DNA of 64,000 nucleotides from Begonia masoniana (taxonomy: Eukaryota > Streptophyta > Magnoliopsida > Cucurbitales > Begoniaceae): the NCBI GenBank assembly GCA_022432975.1, contig CM039503.1, positions 55,426,466 to 55,490,465 on the forward strand, given 5' to 3'. The stretch's first letter is position 1. The number at the start of each line of letters is the position of its first letter. Below the pieces are notes generated by a model. That model was not told the DNA's origin, did not search any database, and saw only the letters and a list, made by a program, of their open reading frames with translations. The position numbers and the translations under genes are program-made. Below are positions 43,344 through 55,786 of this stretch, one piece after another.

Positions 43344-44984
43344 TTACCATCATGTAATTACGATGATCTTACTTAATTAAATAAATATAATTCATATTTA
43401 TTTAATAAAACTATTTACTTTAATAAATATGCTAAATTAGACATTTATATTCTTAGGATTAAACGGTCTAACCCAACATGCTTTAAAACGAATAATAATA
43501 CAAAAACTAAGAACACACAGAATTCACTCTCAATGCGAGAGCTACATCCACTTGCCGCTATCAGATTTCACTAAGATAAAAGAAGAAACGAGTTACAATC
43601 TTGTCTCTATCTCTCACGGTCTCCCATACAATAATATTAGTCTTAAAAATATAGATTTGACTTCAACGTTGGCTCCGCTGATTGATCTAGTAGAGAACAG
43701 TGAAAATGAAAATTCTCGTTTTGAAAATTGGCGTATTACAAAATTAGTCGTTTTCATTAGTATATTTTTACGCTTTTTTTGCGGGGTTTAATTTATTTAT
43801 GTATAAAAGTTAATAAATGTTTTAAAATCAAAGTGGGCGACCAAAATCTTTAAGTAATCACATTTCGTGAAAGTAACTCAATTATTTATTTTAAATTAAT
43901 CAACGGTGATTAGAGAGCAGATGGTCAACTATTGGACCTTTCGGTATCATAGCCCCCACAATACGTGGAACACGTGTCAAAGCCCAAAATGAGTAATTTA
44001 TGACAACACAAATGCCACGTCATAGTGTCTATGGACTCACAAGTTTAGATGCTCTACAAACCCTAATTCTATCTTAATTCATCAAATCACTAGCCTATTA
44101 AGGGCTACTTGGGAATTGCTCGTGGAAGTTCTAAAAGTGATTATTTAGCAATTTTTGAATAATTTTGTATTTGGTAATTGAAATTTCTTTTTAAATTTAA
44201 ATAAATTCTTGTTTATTTGAGAATTTTTTATCTTTCACGAAATATGAATTTTGGATTTAATAAATATATTCATGTATTTTAACGTAATTTAATATTTTAA
44301 GAACAATTAAGTATCATGATTTACCAAACACTTGTTATCGAGCGGGTGATCTTCGTCAACTTAAAGCTATACTCTTCTTAGATCAGGCTTTGTCGAGATT
44401 TTTGGTTATGTGAGAACAGTTCGATCGGCTGAATGATCGAGGCCCGAATCCAGCCTCCCTAATTTTTTCCGGAGGTAGTGATGCAGTTGTGTGCAATTGC
44501 TAGTGATTATTAAATTGATAGAAATCAAATTAAGATGGAGTTAAGTACCAGCTAATGTCTGAGTAACGGTCAAGATTTGAGTTTAGTCTTAATTACTACC
44601 TCATTTGATCTGAAACGTCCGTTTCTAATGGATCGGATGATGTACTTTGGTTGAATGCAAAGAAGGGTAAGATCCGATCCGTTTTCTTTAAAGAGAAGAG
44701 CCGGATCTTTCTGTAAAGGCAAATATTCGCCAACTTTTGATAAGCTTAGTCATGTGGGTTTCTGGATTGGATTCCTCAACCCTAATTTCATCTTATTTTA
44801 TTCACACAGTAAATAAAACCCAGCTAGATTACCTTCTTAATGTGTACATGGAATTTTCTATGATGTAACCAGAGTTTTCTCGGATTCATTTTCTTCGTAA
44901 AATAATGTTAGATACAGTGTGACCTAAATTCTATCCGAGTTAAGCCAGTTAACCACACGTTGAAAATTTGATTAGAATTTTGTT
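43344..44984. other. Intergenic DNA downstream of the MLO gene
   Basis: AT-rich, with a short TAAATAT-type inverted repeat just after the stop (43376-43411). No gene, RNA or recognisable repeat is seen in the rest. The 79-codon frame at 43552-43791 has no recognisable feature. Confidence 0.5.
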
Positions 44985-45110
44985 TTATTTATAAATTCAT
45001 ATAAGCTAGAAAAACAAAATTCACGGTTGCATTTCGATCTTCATAATAGATTTGTTCCTCTACCCATGATTTTTTTTAAAAAAAATTTTCACGTAAATAT
45101 GATAACCCAC
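44985..45110 (+). repeat. Degraded LTR fragment related to 3276-3529
   Basis: 'gatcttcat' followed by 'tagatttgttcctct' and 'tttcacgtaaat' matches the LTR at 3355-3480, including the TATAAATT-type box. Neither the LTR start nor a primer site is preserved. Confidence 0.6.
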
Positions 45111-46500
45111 GTTATATTTTCTTTTTTCAGCCATTGTTATATTTCTAGCTATTAAAAGAACAAACCAAGAAAACAAACATACCCTCGGTGACAACACTTT
45201 GCTTTTCCCTACGTACTTTCCATGCGTTGTTCAATTTCATACCCACATGAGTTCTAGAGAGAGAGAGATGGAGAGAGAGAGAGAGAGGAATCTTATACTC
45301 GATGAGAGAAGGCAATGAAAGGTGAAGGCATTGATTGGATCAAGCGTTGGAGAAGGAGAGAATATTCTAGGTTCACCAGAGTTCAACAGCAAAACTCCAA
45401 GACGTTTATAATAAACAAAACTAGAAAAGCAGACATGATTAGATTATGATTATAGGCTAAACATAATCTTAAGATTTGCAGGGAAAAGTCAGCTCACAAT
45501 GAGACGACTACTCTCCCTTCCAAAAATTCACTGCTTTTTTGTCAGCTCCCTGTCTTCTAACTTTTTATTCACTCAAATTAAACTAACCATTAAAAATAAT
45601 AATAATATTTTTATAAACTTCGTGACATGACCATGCTAGTCAACATTTGTAGGTAAAAAATAATTGACAATCAATTACAATCTAACACATCAACATGTCA
45701 TTGAGATATATCGACATGAAACATGGTAATGTTAATCTTTTTTGGCTCATACTTGGGTTTACCTCACGTTAGACAGTTGGACACGTGCATTCACGCACTT
45801 GCATAGTAGATGTTTTTCTTATTCTTAATAATAACTTTTTTTTTAATGAATTACAATCTTTTATGTTAGATAGCTAAATCTTCTTTGGGATATGCCTTCC
45901 ACTGTTCTAAGTTTCAAAACTCCGAGAGAGAGAGAGAGAGTGAGAGAGCGAGAGAGAGGGAGAGAGAGAAAGAGAGGCAGTCAAATTATGGGATAATCAT
46001 TTCAAATGGAATAAGCTTTTCTTCCCAACACTGGTTATTATCATATGTGTCATCATTAACCTGTGTTCCCCAACCTTAGTTTACTTCTCACCGCCTCCCC
46101 CAGCATTTTATTTATTAGGTTAGATTCAATTTGAAAAGTATGAATTTAATTTGAAATAATTCTTAAACTAAAAATTTTAATAACTAAAACTTCAATCTAT
46201 AAAAAATAAAATGTATCATATCAAATTTTGGCAGAGACCGATCTAAATTGATCCAAAATTGTAACAAATCAATTTAGATCGGCCCTCCGATCTCTATGTA
46301 AATTGAGAACAGGGTGATCGGCCTCCCGTCAGGATTTAATTTGTTACATTTTAGATAGTTTAAGATTTTAGTTGTTAAAATTTTTAATTTAAAGGTTATT
46401 TTAAATTAAAATCATTCTTTGAAATTCAAATGATTTTAACCGTTAATTATTCTGTTCCTTCCATAAAGTAGAAAATAAAAAATTAGTATTCCACAGTATG
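45111..46500. other. Upstream region of the IDD gene
   Basis: It contains GA-rich microsatellites (45255-45290 and 45920-45975) and otherwise AT-rich DNA, with two short duplicated segments around 46225 and 46260 ('aatttagatcggccctccga'-type sequence). No coding region is supported. Confidence 0.5.
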
Positions 46501-46518
46501 AGAGATAGAGAGAGAAAC

Positions 46519-46520
<2 letters not shown>

Positions 46521-46580
<60 letters not shown>
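46521..46580. repeat. (GA)n microsatellite upstream of the IDD gene
   Basis: About 30 GA dinucleotides lie 165-225 bases before the IDD start. Such GAGA tracts bind plant BASIC PENTACYSTEINE factors in other genes, so a promoter role is possible but not shown. Confidence 0.7.
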
Positions 46581-46583
<3 letters not shown>

Positions 46584-46743
46584 CTTGGAATATAAACATG
46601 TATTTTAACATCCAAATTGATCTAAGTAGTGGGGACGTCTCCAAATAGTATATCCATCACTTTCTTAGGCGTGCATATAGCCATATACTTTCTTTTCATC
46701 TGTGCAAGGTTTGAGTTAAACCCAGAAGAAAAGCCTTTAGACG

Positions 46744-48487
46744 ATGGAAAACATGGCCGATGAACAGCCAATTCCAAACACTTTTCTCCATAACACCTTA
46801 CTCGAATCCAACCTTCCTCCTATGAAGAAGAAAAGAAACCTCCCTGGAACACCAGGCAACTTTCCTTTCTCTCTCTGCTCTAACTTCTCTATCTACAACA
46901 TCTTTCTTCTCTTTATAATCATATAGGTTTTTCTATTTTAATAGATCCAGAAGCAGAAGTGATAGCTTTATCGCCGAAGACTCTAATGGCGACCAACAGA
47001 TTCGTGTGTGAAATATGCGGGAAGGGTTTTCAGAGAGATCAAAACCTTCAACTCCATAGGAGAGGACATAATCTACCATGGAAGCTTAAGCAGAGAAGCG
47101 GCACAGAGGTGAGAAAGAGAGTTTACGTCTGCCCAGAAAAGAACTGCGTGCATCATCACCCATCCAGGGCTCTTGGTGACCTAACTGGAATCAAAAAGCA
47201 CTTCTGCAGAAAACATGGGGAGAAGAAATGGAAGTGCGAGAAATGCTCTAAACGATACGCTGTTCAGTCGGACTGGAAAGCTCACTCGAAAACCTGTGGA
47301 ACTCGAGAGTATAAGTGCGACTGTGGAACTATATTTTCACGGTAATTAATTTTTGGTTGGTCGATTTTTACGTTTGATCAAGCATCAACTGTTCTTGGTT
47401 CAAAAACATTCTTTATTTATTTATTTTTGTTGGAATGATTGATTCCCTTAAAGGGTCTTACAAATCATGTGGAAAGGTCAAAAAGAAGAAGAAATTTTGC
47501 AATAATCGCTCGTAGATAATTTTTTTTCTCATCAACAAACTCAGTTTTGACAGATATATGCATTTATACAATATGAATTTTCATTTTAATAGTGTCTTAT
47601 TAGGTCAATTGCAGCCTCTCTCAATTATTATTTGTGCAAACAGGAGAGACAGTTTCATCACTCACAGAGCTTTCTGTGACGCACTAGCAGAAGAAACAGC
47701 TCGAGTGAATGATATTGGCAATAGAAATGGAAACTACAACTTCATTGGATCATCACTAGGTCCAAGCATGGCTCAGTATTTCTCTTCCATTTTCAAACCA
47801 AGCCCTATCAATGGAGAAACGATAGACCAAACAACAAGATCAGAAAACTCCCAGTTGACAATCAGCAATCGATCTCAATCAATGGAGGTCAACTATAAAA
47901 ACCACAATAATCACGATCAAGTTCATCAACATGGGTTCCTCAGTTCAGGCTCAATTTTCAGTTATCCTCTACCGTCTGATTATCAGTCAAACTGGATTCT
48001 TGGATCTAAGTTTTCATCGGAAAAGGCTCTGAATGAAGAGCTAACCAGTACCTCTGTTCCATTTGATAGTATAACAGAAGGAGGAGCTCAGCTAGTTAGC
48101 GTATCTTCCTTATTCAGTCAAGATCATCAATCTCATTGTAGAAGTACTCTTCAAGCTAATATGTCTGCCACTGCTTTGCTGCAAAAAGCTGCTGAAATTG
48201 GAGCAACTTCCAGCAACCCATTATTGACTGGGTTAAAGAGCAGTGAAAGTTCAGTTCAAGAAGGGAGCAGAATCAGTGGATTTTATGGTTCAACTTACTC
48301 CATAGCCAGTAGTTTTGAAGGAAAAGATATGGAGGACCCATCAGGAAATCTGGTGCTGAATTATCCTGCCAAACGCAGAGCAATTCAGATCGAAGAGAGT
48401 CCAAAAGGAGGAGGACAAACTAGAGATTTTCTTGGCGTTGGCGTACAAACCCTCTGCCGCCCTTCATCAATCAATCGATGGATTTGA
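46744..48487 (+). CDS. INDETERMINATE DOMAIN (IDD) C2H2 zinc-finger transcription factor
   Basis: Exons 46744-46855, 46945-47341 and 47644-48487 give 450 residues. Exon 1 ends in the nuclear-localisation-like KKKRNLPGTP. Exon 2 carries the first finger (CEICGKGFQRDQNLQLH), the second (CPEKNCVHHHPSRALGDLTG...), the third (CEKCSKRYAVQSDWKAH) and the start of the fourth (CDCGTIFSR). Exon 3 completes the fourth (RDSFITHRAFCDALAEE) and ends with the family C-terminal motifs MSATALLQKAAEIGATSS and TRDFLGVG. Intron 2 is GT-AG. Intron 1 would use a GC donor (AG|GCAACT, 46854-46861), the only site that gives the conserved TPDPEAEVIAL junction. IDD factors act in the nucleus in development and with SCARECROW/DELLA partners. 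The exact member is not resolved. Confidence 0.93.
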
Positions 48488-49594
48488 TTTTTCAACCAAC
48501 AAACAAAAGAAAAAAAGAAAACGTTTCCTTTTGTTTTTTATTTTCTTTAAAGAAAGAAAAGTTTAAAAAATAGAGTTGAGTGCAGTTGGAGAAGGTGAAA
48601 CATGCATGAATTTGAGAACTTCTACTCCATGAAAAGGTGATAAGCATTATTTGAAACTTGAAGAGTGACCAAAAGATCGTGTATTGGATCATATAATATT
48701 GGAGTTACACAAAACAACAAAAGAGAGCCTAAATTAATCAACGAAGAAGAGAAGAATACACAGTCTAAAGTCCTAATCTTTAAGTGGGTAGAGAATTTCT
48801 TGGTATCAAAGCTAAAGGACTACGCAAAGTGGGAATCCATGCATATTCAGAAGAACAAGAAAGCTGAACCCTTTTGAAAATGGTGGCTTTTGATTTTTAT
48901 AAAAGAGGAGGTTATGTAAAAGGTGGGAATAATCCCCTTTTAGACTCCATTATTGCAGGGTTTCTTCTGGTTTATTGTTGCCACGTCGATCAAAAAACAG
49001 AAATATTTGAAGCTGCTAAAGCCAAAAGCAAGCTTGTAGGTTAAAATAAGAAATGATGTATGTTCTATTCAAACTGATTAGTGAAATATTTTATGAAATA
49101 ATTATTAAATTAATTTATTTATCAATAAAATAAGCTCAGTATGTTTCAGCAAGCTCGAATGCACTTGGTCATGCTTTGGTAGCTTCAAAGATTACCCTCT
49201 AATCAACATTATTCAAATGCTAATTGTGATTACATTTCTCTGAGCAAAGATCAATGCTAATTGTGATTAGTCGTTCATTCTAAAAAGAACGAAAATCCGA
49301 CCGTTCAACCCTGGTTTATCTGATGGTTCTTACTGTCTTTCAGCAGCTCTTTCGATTGAATTTTGAAAAAGGGTCTTCAAAATAGTTGGACGCTGGGCAT
49401 GCAAAAAGAAAAAGAAGAAAGAAAGTAAAAGAAACCCTAGTTTTTTATCTGGTCTTTCTTTTACTGACATGAGTCATCGAGGGGTAATTGTGATTACAGG
49501 TAATCAACTTTTACCTTCGTAAAGATGTGCAGGAAAAGCAATCCATGGCTCTACAAAATTTCTCTGGTATAAAGCATTAAGATCCATCGAGAAT
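48488..49594. other. IDD 3' flank and intergenic DNA
   Basis: The 3' untranslated region probably extends a few hundred bases past 48487. Beyond about 48950 nothing is recognisable except AT-rich sequence. Confidence 0.4.
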
Positions 49595-49974
49595 TGTTGA
49601 AAATAAACTTAATTCTAGAAATGTTTTTGAAAATAAACTTAATTAGTTGTGTTGTTTAATAAAGTTTATAAATTTTCAAAGAGTTACTTAGAAAGTTCTA
49701 TTCATGTATGTGTAGGTACATTAGTACATGCACTTGGTAGATTCATTATGTATTAATACATGTATATGGTTAATTAGGTGGTTCATGTATGATGTTAGAC
49801 ATGTATTTAGAATTCTATAAATTATGTGTGTCTTGGTTTAAAAAAGTTGCCTTCAGAGGTATACCAAAGCACCAAAATGCAAGATTCAAGTTAATTGATT
49901 TTGTGGTCTCCCTCTTCGTTATTTTTTCTTTTCCAAAATCCATCTTCTTCGTTTCAATAAATTGATATCAGAGC
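49595..49974 (+). mobile_element. Ty1/copia-type LTR with primer site, element otherwise lost
   Basis: A 362-bp LTR-like unit (TGTTGAAAAT...GTTTCA, 49595-49956) has a TATA box (CTATAAAT, about 49816) and is followed by TGATATCAGAGC (49963-49974), one base from the initiator-tRNA-Met primer site. Eleven or so bases later a Rab gene fragment begins. No gag or pol and no second LTR are seen. The LTR start was chosen by TG and expected size. Confidence 0.5.
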
Positions 49975-49984
49975 ATATTTTCAT

Positions 49985-50375
49985 AGGTGGCTCAAATCGG
50001 CCTTATTTCCTACGAGCATGATCACAATGTTGGCCTTGGAGTGAACTCTTAGCTCCTTTAGCCATCTTTCGACATTTTCAAATGTAACATGTCTTGTGAC
50101 ATCTTAGACAAGCAATGCACCGACTGCGCCCATGTAGGATGCGCTTGTTATTGCACGGAATCTACAGGCAGCCCATAAAACACAGAAATATGACTCAGTT
50201 CTGTTGTTTTATTGGAGTTTCATGCAAGTTTAGCCATCAGAGAATCAGCAGAAATATCTTGAGATGAAAGGTTGCTGATGGAAGATCATATGCTAAGCAG
50301 ATAATGTAGAAGTAAAAGAGAAAATGGAGTACCGTTCTTGGCCGGCTGTGTCCCAAATCTGCGCCTTGAATGTTC
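49985..50375 (-). pseudogene. Rab GTPase (RABA-type) gene fragment with retained intron
   Basis: On the minus strand, exon sequence ending at 50333 encodes KAQIWDTAGQE (switch II / G3 motif). A GT-AG intron (50332-50162) follows, then 50161 to about 49990 encodes [33 protein letters not shown] and GNKADL (the G4 motif). The codon for the conserved Y in LVYDV is TAA. Splice phase is correct. The N-terminal P-loop and C-terminal prenylation end are missing. Rab GTPases direct vesicle traffic; this fragment cannot. It lies antisense to the adjacent LTR. Confidence 0.8.
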
Positions 50376-50713
50376 TTCGAAAGCTTTCTTATTCTAAATT
50401 GTACGACATATATATTTAATGTTCTTCTAATTACATGAAATTTTCTATCAAATTCGATTATGATGTATAGTCTTTTATGAAATTTCATCATGTAATCTTG
50501 GGGAAAGGTAGAAGATGGAAGCAAGACAGACTGCATGGATCCCTATAAAATAAGAGCATGCTCTCTAATTGAGGTCAGCTATGCATGTCATTATCCTATC
50601 CATTGGTGTAGCTATGCCATTGATATGCTGTTATTGAAAAAGAAATTTAGAGAGACAAAGAGAGAGAGAGAGAGGAGAGAGAAGGAAAAGAGAGAGAGTA
50701 ACTCAGAACTATA

Positions 50714-51077
50714 TGTTGAGAATTAAACTCAAAAGAAGCAGTTTTTTTTAAACGAAAATTGAAGGATCCTAATGACATTCATTTCTAAGGTGTAACCTAT
50801 GGATTTAAAGCCCTTAAAGTCATTTGAGAGTTTCTTAGGAGAAGTTATGACTAGTATTGAAGAGTCAAGAATAAATGCTAGGAATAAATGTGATGTTTTA
50901 TAGTATTTAATTATATTTATGTTATGAATGTAAAGAGTCAAGTATGCCTCTATAAATAGTGCAATATGTTTGAATGAGAAATAGAGAGAAGAAAAATAAA
51001 AACTTCATTTGTGAAGATCATTGTTTGGTGTCCATTTTTTTTCTTCCTCTCCAAAAATAAATAATATTCGAGTATCA
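50714..51077 (+). repeat. 5' LTR of the second Ty1/copia element
   Basis: The LTR-like unit starts TGTTGAGAAT and ends GAGTATCA just before the primer site, with a TATA box (CTATAAATAG, 50951-50960). The left boundary is inferred from the TG start and expected size, because the 3' LTR is not in the window. Confidence 0.5.
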
Positions 51078-51080
51078 AAT

Positions 51081-51092
51081 TGGTATCAGAGC
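51081..51092 (+). other. Primer binding site (initiator tRNA-Met) of the second copia element
   Basis: TGGTATCAGAGC abuts the gag start codon at 51093 directly. Confidence 0.9.
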
Positions 51093-53904
51093 ATGGCAAA
51101 CAATAGGAGCACATCGTTGGGACAAATGCCGCTGTCACGACTCACCAAGACAAACTACGACAATTGGAGTATTCAAATGCGTGCATTGCTTGGCGCACAA
51201 GACGCATGGGAAGTTGTCGAAACCGGTTTCACGGAGGTGGAAGCTATTGATTCTTTGACGGCGAATCAATTAAAAGCGTTGAAAGAAATGCGAGTGAAGG
51301 ACAAGACTGCTCTCTACCTTTTGTTTCAAGCAGTAGATGAGTCGGGTTTTGAGAAGATTGCTGGTGCATCAACTTCAAATGAAGCATGGAATACCTTGCA
51401 AAAGGTGTTCAAGGGTGCCGACCGAGTTAAACAAGTGCGGCTTCAAACACTTCGAGGCGAATTGGAAGCCATGAAGATGAAGGAGTCAGAAGACATATCA
51501 ACCTATATCACACGTGTGCAAACGGTGGTGAATCAACTCAAACGCAATGGAGAAACCCTCACAGATGCAAGGGTCGTGGAGAAAATTCTTCGGTCATTGA
51601 CTGAGAATTTTGAGAATGTTGTATGCGCAATCGAGGAGTCGAAGATTTTGGAAGAGATAACTATCGATGAACTTGCGGGCTCTCTTGAAGCACATGAACA
51701 AAGGAAGAAGAAGAAGACACAAGAAGTCTTAGAGGAGGCTTTACAAACGAAGGCGATTATCAAGGAGGATAAAGGTCGCGGAAATAATCATGAAGAGAAG
51801 GGCGAGATCAGCCAACAAAATTGGCGTGGACGAGGACGCGGTCGTGGAAGAGGTGGCCGGGCATATCGTTCAAATATTGAGTGTTACAACTGCGGTAAGT
51901 ATGGACACTACGCAAATGAGTGCTACTCTGAGAAGAAGGTGGAAGAAAACGCAAATCTAGTTGCGGAAGATGAGACGAAAGACGACGGCGTTCTCATGAT
52001 GACCCAAAAAGGTTCCACTTCAGATAGCGACACGGTATGGTATCTCGACACTGGTGCTAGCAATCATATGTGTGGACACAAACATCTGTTTGTTGATATG
52101 CAAGAGATAAAAGACGGACACGTATCTTTTGGAGATGCTTCAAAAGTCCAAGTCAAAGGCCAAGGAAAAATATGTTTTTCCAAAAGAGATGGAAAGGAAG
52201 GAACAATGGAAGATGTTTACTATGTGCCCGACTTGAAGAGTAACATTCTCAGCATGGGTCAATTATTGGAGAAGGGATGTTCGGTCTTCATGAAAGATCG
52301 GATGTTGCACTTGAAGGACAAAGATGGTCGCTTGCTCGCACACGTGGAGATGGCAAAGAATCGAATGTTCAAACTCAATTTGAAAAACGTGCAAGAAAGA
52401 TGTTTACAAGTAAATATGGAGGACAAAGCATGGTTATGACATTTACGATTTGGACACTTACATTATGGGGGCCTAAAAGAGTTAGCAAAGAAGGAAATGG
52501 TCCATGGGCTACCTGACATGGACTACACCAAGAAATTTTGCGAGGGATGCGTACTCGGCAAACAAGCAAGGAGTACATTTCAAAAGAAGGCAGAATATCG
52601 TGCAAGGAGATCTCTCGAGTTGGTACACACCGACATATGCGACCCAATCACACCGAAATCTCTTAGTGAGAAGAGGTATTTCATTACTTTCATTGATGAT
52701 TACACAAGAAAGACTTGGGTTTATTTTTTGAAGGAAAAATCGAAAGCATTTGAAATATTCAAGAAATTTAACGTGCTAGTGGAGAAGACGACCGGTTTTT
52801 ACATCAAAGCTTTACGGTCTGATAGAGGCGGAGAGTACATGTCAACCGCCTTCACAAGCTATTGCGAGGAACAAGGAATCAAAAGATTCTTGACCACACC
52901 TTACTCTCCTCAACAAAATGGTGTGGCCGAAAGAAAAAATCGAACAATTCTTGATATGGTTCGATCGATGTTGAAGAGCAAAAACGTGCCGAAAGAGTTT
53001 TGGGCTGAAGCGGTGCAATGTGCTGTACATGTTCAAAATCGATGCCCACATACGATATTGGAGAAATCAAACACCACAAGAAGCTTGGAGCGGCTATAAA
53101 CCAACTGTATCACATTTTAAGGTGTTTGGTAGTGTAGCTTACGCACATATACCGGACCAAAGAAGAACCAAACTTGATGATAAAAGCAAGAGGTATGTGT
53201 TCATCGGGTATGACGAGAAGGCGAAGGCTTTCAAGCTGTTTAACCCAACTGACAAAAAGGTTGTGGTTAGCCGAGATGTATATGTAAATGAAGAAATGAC
53301 ATGGGATTGGAAGAACAACCAAAAAGAGGTAACACAAGATAAAGAAAAGGGAGGACCATCAATCGCTGCACCAATAATCACACCGTCAATCTCTCAAGCA
53401 TCCGACGACGAAGAACAGCCGAGACAACCAAGAATGCAGAGTCTACAAGATTTATACGAATCGACAAGTGAAGTGCATTTGGTTTGTTTATTAGCAGACA
53501 CGAAGAATATTTCTTTTGAAGAGGCCATGAATAATAAGAGGTGGAAAGCCACGATGGATGAAGAAATAAAGGCAATCGAAAAAAATGAAAGATGGAAAAT
53601 TGCAAGCCGGTAGCAACACCGATGGAGCTCGGTACAAAACTCTCTAGGTTTGAGGGAGGAGATCGAGTAAACGCAAGTGACTACCGTAGTTTGGTTGGGA
53701 ATCTACGATATCTCACATGCACAAGGCCGGACATTGCATATAGTGTCGGCATAGTGAGCCGATACATGGAGGATCCAAAACACTCGCACCTAAAAGCTAT
53801 CAAGAGAATTCTTCGATGCATTCAAGGAACGAAGTCACTTGGATTACTCTATACAAAGACGGACGAATACAAGTTGATTGGTTACTCCGACAGTGATTGG
53901 TGCG
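51093..53904 (+). pseudogene. Second Ty1/copia gag-pol, RT deleted and interrupted
   Basis: Gag starts MANNRSTSLGQMPLSRLTKT with the copia core (NYDNWSIQMRALLGAQDAWE). A good CCHC knuckle (CYNCGKYGHYANEC), protease (WYLDTGASNHMCG) and integrase (VHTDICDPI, LRSDRGGEY, GVAERKNRT) follow. Damage: TGA for a W codon at 52437-52439; an extra A near 53069 shifting the frame in integrase; a deletion at about 53595-53602 removing some 240 residues including the YVDD region; and the Athila-type element inserted at 53905 inside RNase H (GYSDSDW). The remainder of the element must lie beyond the window. It cannot be autonomous. Confidence 0.9.
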
Positions 53905-55666
53905 TGATGACTCTTATTTTAGAGTCATTTTATACTAATTTTACATAAGAAAACTTATATGAATTGAATGATTGCAATATTAAATTGATATGAATTTACT
54001 GAAATTTCTATATAGTGCTGCAGCATTTGTGTCTTAATGTAATTTAATATATTTCATGCAGATTTCCTATTAAAATCATATTTTTCTCCTTATTTTGAAT
54101 TTTATATTTTCATATTTAAATGTAATTTTATTAGAGGGAAAATCAAATTCGAAAGCTGAAGATTATGGAAAAGAAGCAAATCAAGTAAATTGAGAAAATT
54201 CACTACTGATTATGAAGAGAGAAAAATGCTAGAAGCATGGAAGAAATGGATTTGGAATTAACAGCAGAAGATTTAAAAATCGGTCGATGCAGAAAAAGAC
54301 AAAAGCAATCGGTAGATACAAGGCTTTAAGCATCGGATGATGTAGAAAAGTTGGGCAGCGGAAGACTGAAGGAAATAAAGAAGCTGGGCAGCAGAAGACT
54401 CCAGAAGAAAAGAGAACGTGGTCATTGGGCAGCGGAAGACGTGATAAAGGGGCAGCAGAAAAAGACAAAACTCATCGGTAGAAGCTGAAAGAAAGAAGAA
54501 AATTGGGCAGCGGAAGAAGTAACAAATTGGGGCAGCGGAAGATGCAAAGGAAGAAGGTTAAAAATGGGCATCGGTAGATATACAAATGGGCAGCACTAGA
54601 AGACAAAACTAGGAAAAAGCTGGAAAGATGAAGACACGTGGATCAAGAATTAATTGGAGAAAGAAAGCTACTTTGGAATAGAAAATAAAAGGGGACCCAC
54701 ATAGGAGAGAGAAGATGGAATATACAAAAAAAAAAAGGAAAGAGAAAAGAAGAAGCAGATTGCATATTTTTTGGAACGGATTATTTGAAAATTCCATAAA
54801 AAGAGGGAAGGATATTCTGGTGAAAAAGGCTTGCTTGGCAGAGGAGTTTGGAGTTTTTTTTTAGAGAAGAAGGTTTGAATCTGGAGGAGACCACCGACGC
54901 CGAGCCTTGAAGATTTTTCGTCCTCATTTATTTTCATTGCATTTTCTTTTTATGAACACGATTATTGTTAGTTTATTTTTAATTATGCATAGTAGCTAAA
55001 CTTATTATCTTGGTTAGGACGATAGTATTTGTTGCGATACTTTGCTACGATCTTGGTTTTGTTTCTGCGATTATCTATTAAACAATTATTTGTGATGTTT
55101 CTTGCTTAAGTCAGATCATATCGATAGATAGGTTGACTATTCATATTTATATTGTATCGATAGATAGATATAAATTTTAGATGCATGAATAATTAATTGA
55201 ATTACTTTGTTACAACATAGTTAACATTAATTTGATTGGCAATAAGAATAGCACATATCGGAAATTCAATTTTAGTCACATTCTTTCAAGGTAGAAAGAA
55301 ATACTGATTTGAATTTACCTAGGCAATTCGAAAGAATCTTAGAAATCAATTTTATTCTTGCTGTTTTTTTAGATAATGCTGCAGAGCATTACCACAGCAT
55401 GAGTAGCAGAATCATCGTAACGAAGAAATCGATCCTAGCCAAGGCTTTTATCCATCGAATTTATCTCGTTTAATTTGTTTTCTTTTATTGCATAGTTATT
55501 CAAATTTATTTTTAATTAATTTCAATTATCAATTTAGTATTTTTATCATATTTTTATAGCAATTTAAATATAGCTAACGTTATCCTCGTGGGATCGATAC
55601 TCTACTTACTCTATTACTTTGTTAGCGACACGTGCACTTGCGTGTAAGTGTGTAAAATCACTAACA
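53905..55666 (+). repeat. 5' LTR of the Athila-type element
   Basis: The 1762-bp LTR has TG...CA ends. A purine-rich segment (54300-54605) holds about eight to ten spaced copies of GGGCAGCGGAAGA or close variants. The LTR ends CTAACA six bases before the primer site. Confidence 0.9.
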
Positions 55667-55672
55667 AGTTTT

Positions 55673-55690
55673 TGGCGCCGTTGCCGGGGA
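55673..55690 (+). other. Primer binding site (tRNA-Asp)
   Basis: TGGCGCCGTTGCCGGGGA is the exact complement of the 3' end of plant tRNA-Asp including CCA, the primer used by Athila elements. Confidence 0.92.
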
Positions 55691-55786
55691 TATTGTTTAG
55701 TTGTTATTATTTTCGTATAATTATTTTAATTTATTTTACGTTATTTTATTTTGTTTTGTTTTCCTATTTTCAGATATTATTGATTT

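Noticed and set aside
48492..48877. Short open frames after the IDD gene
   Set aside because: Probably 3' untranslated sequence; no support.
54229..54937. Minus-strand open frames in the Athila 5' LTR
   Set aside because: They arise from purine-rich LTR repeats and have no domain.
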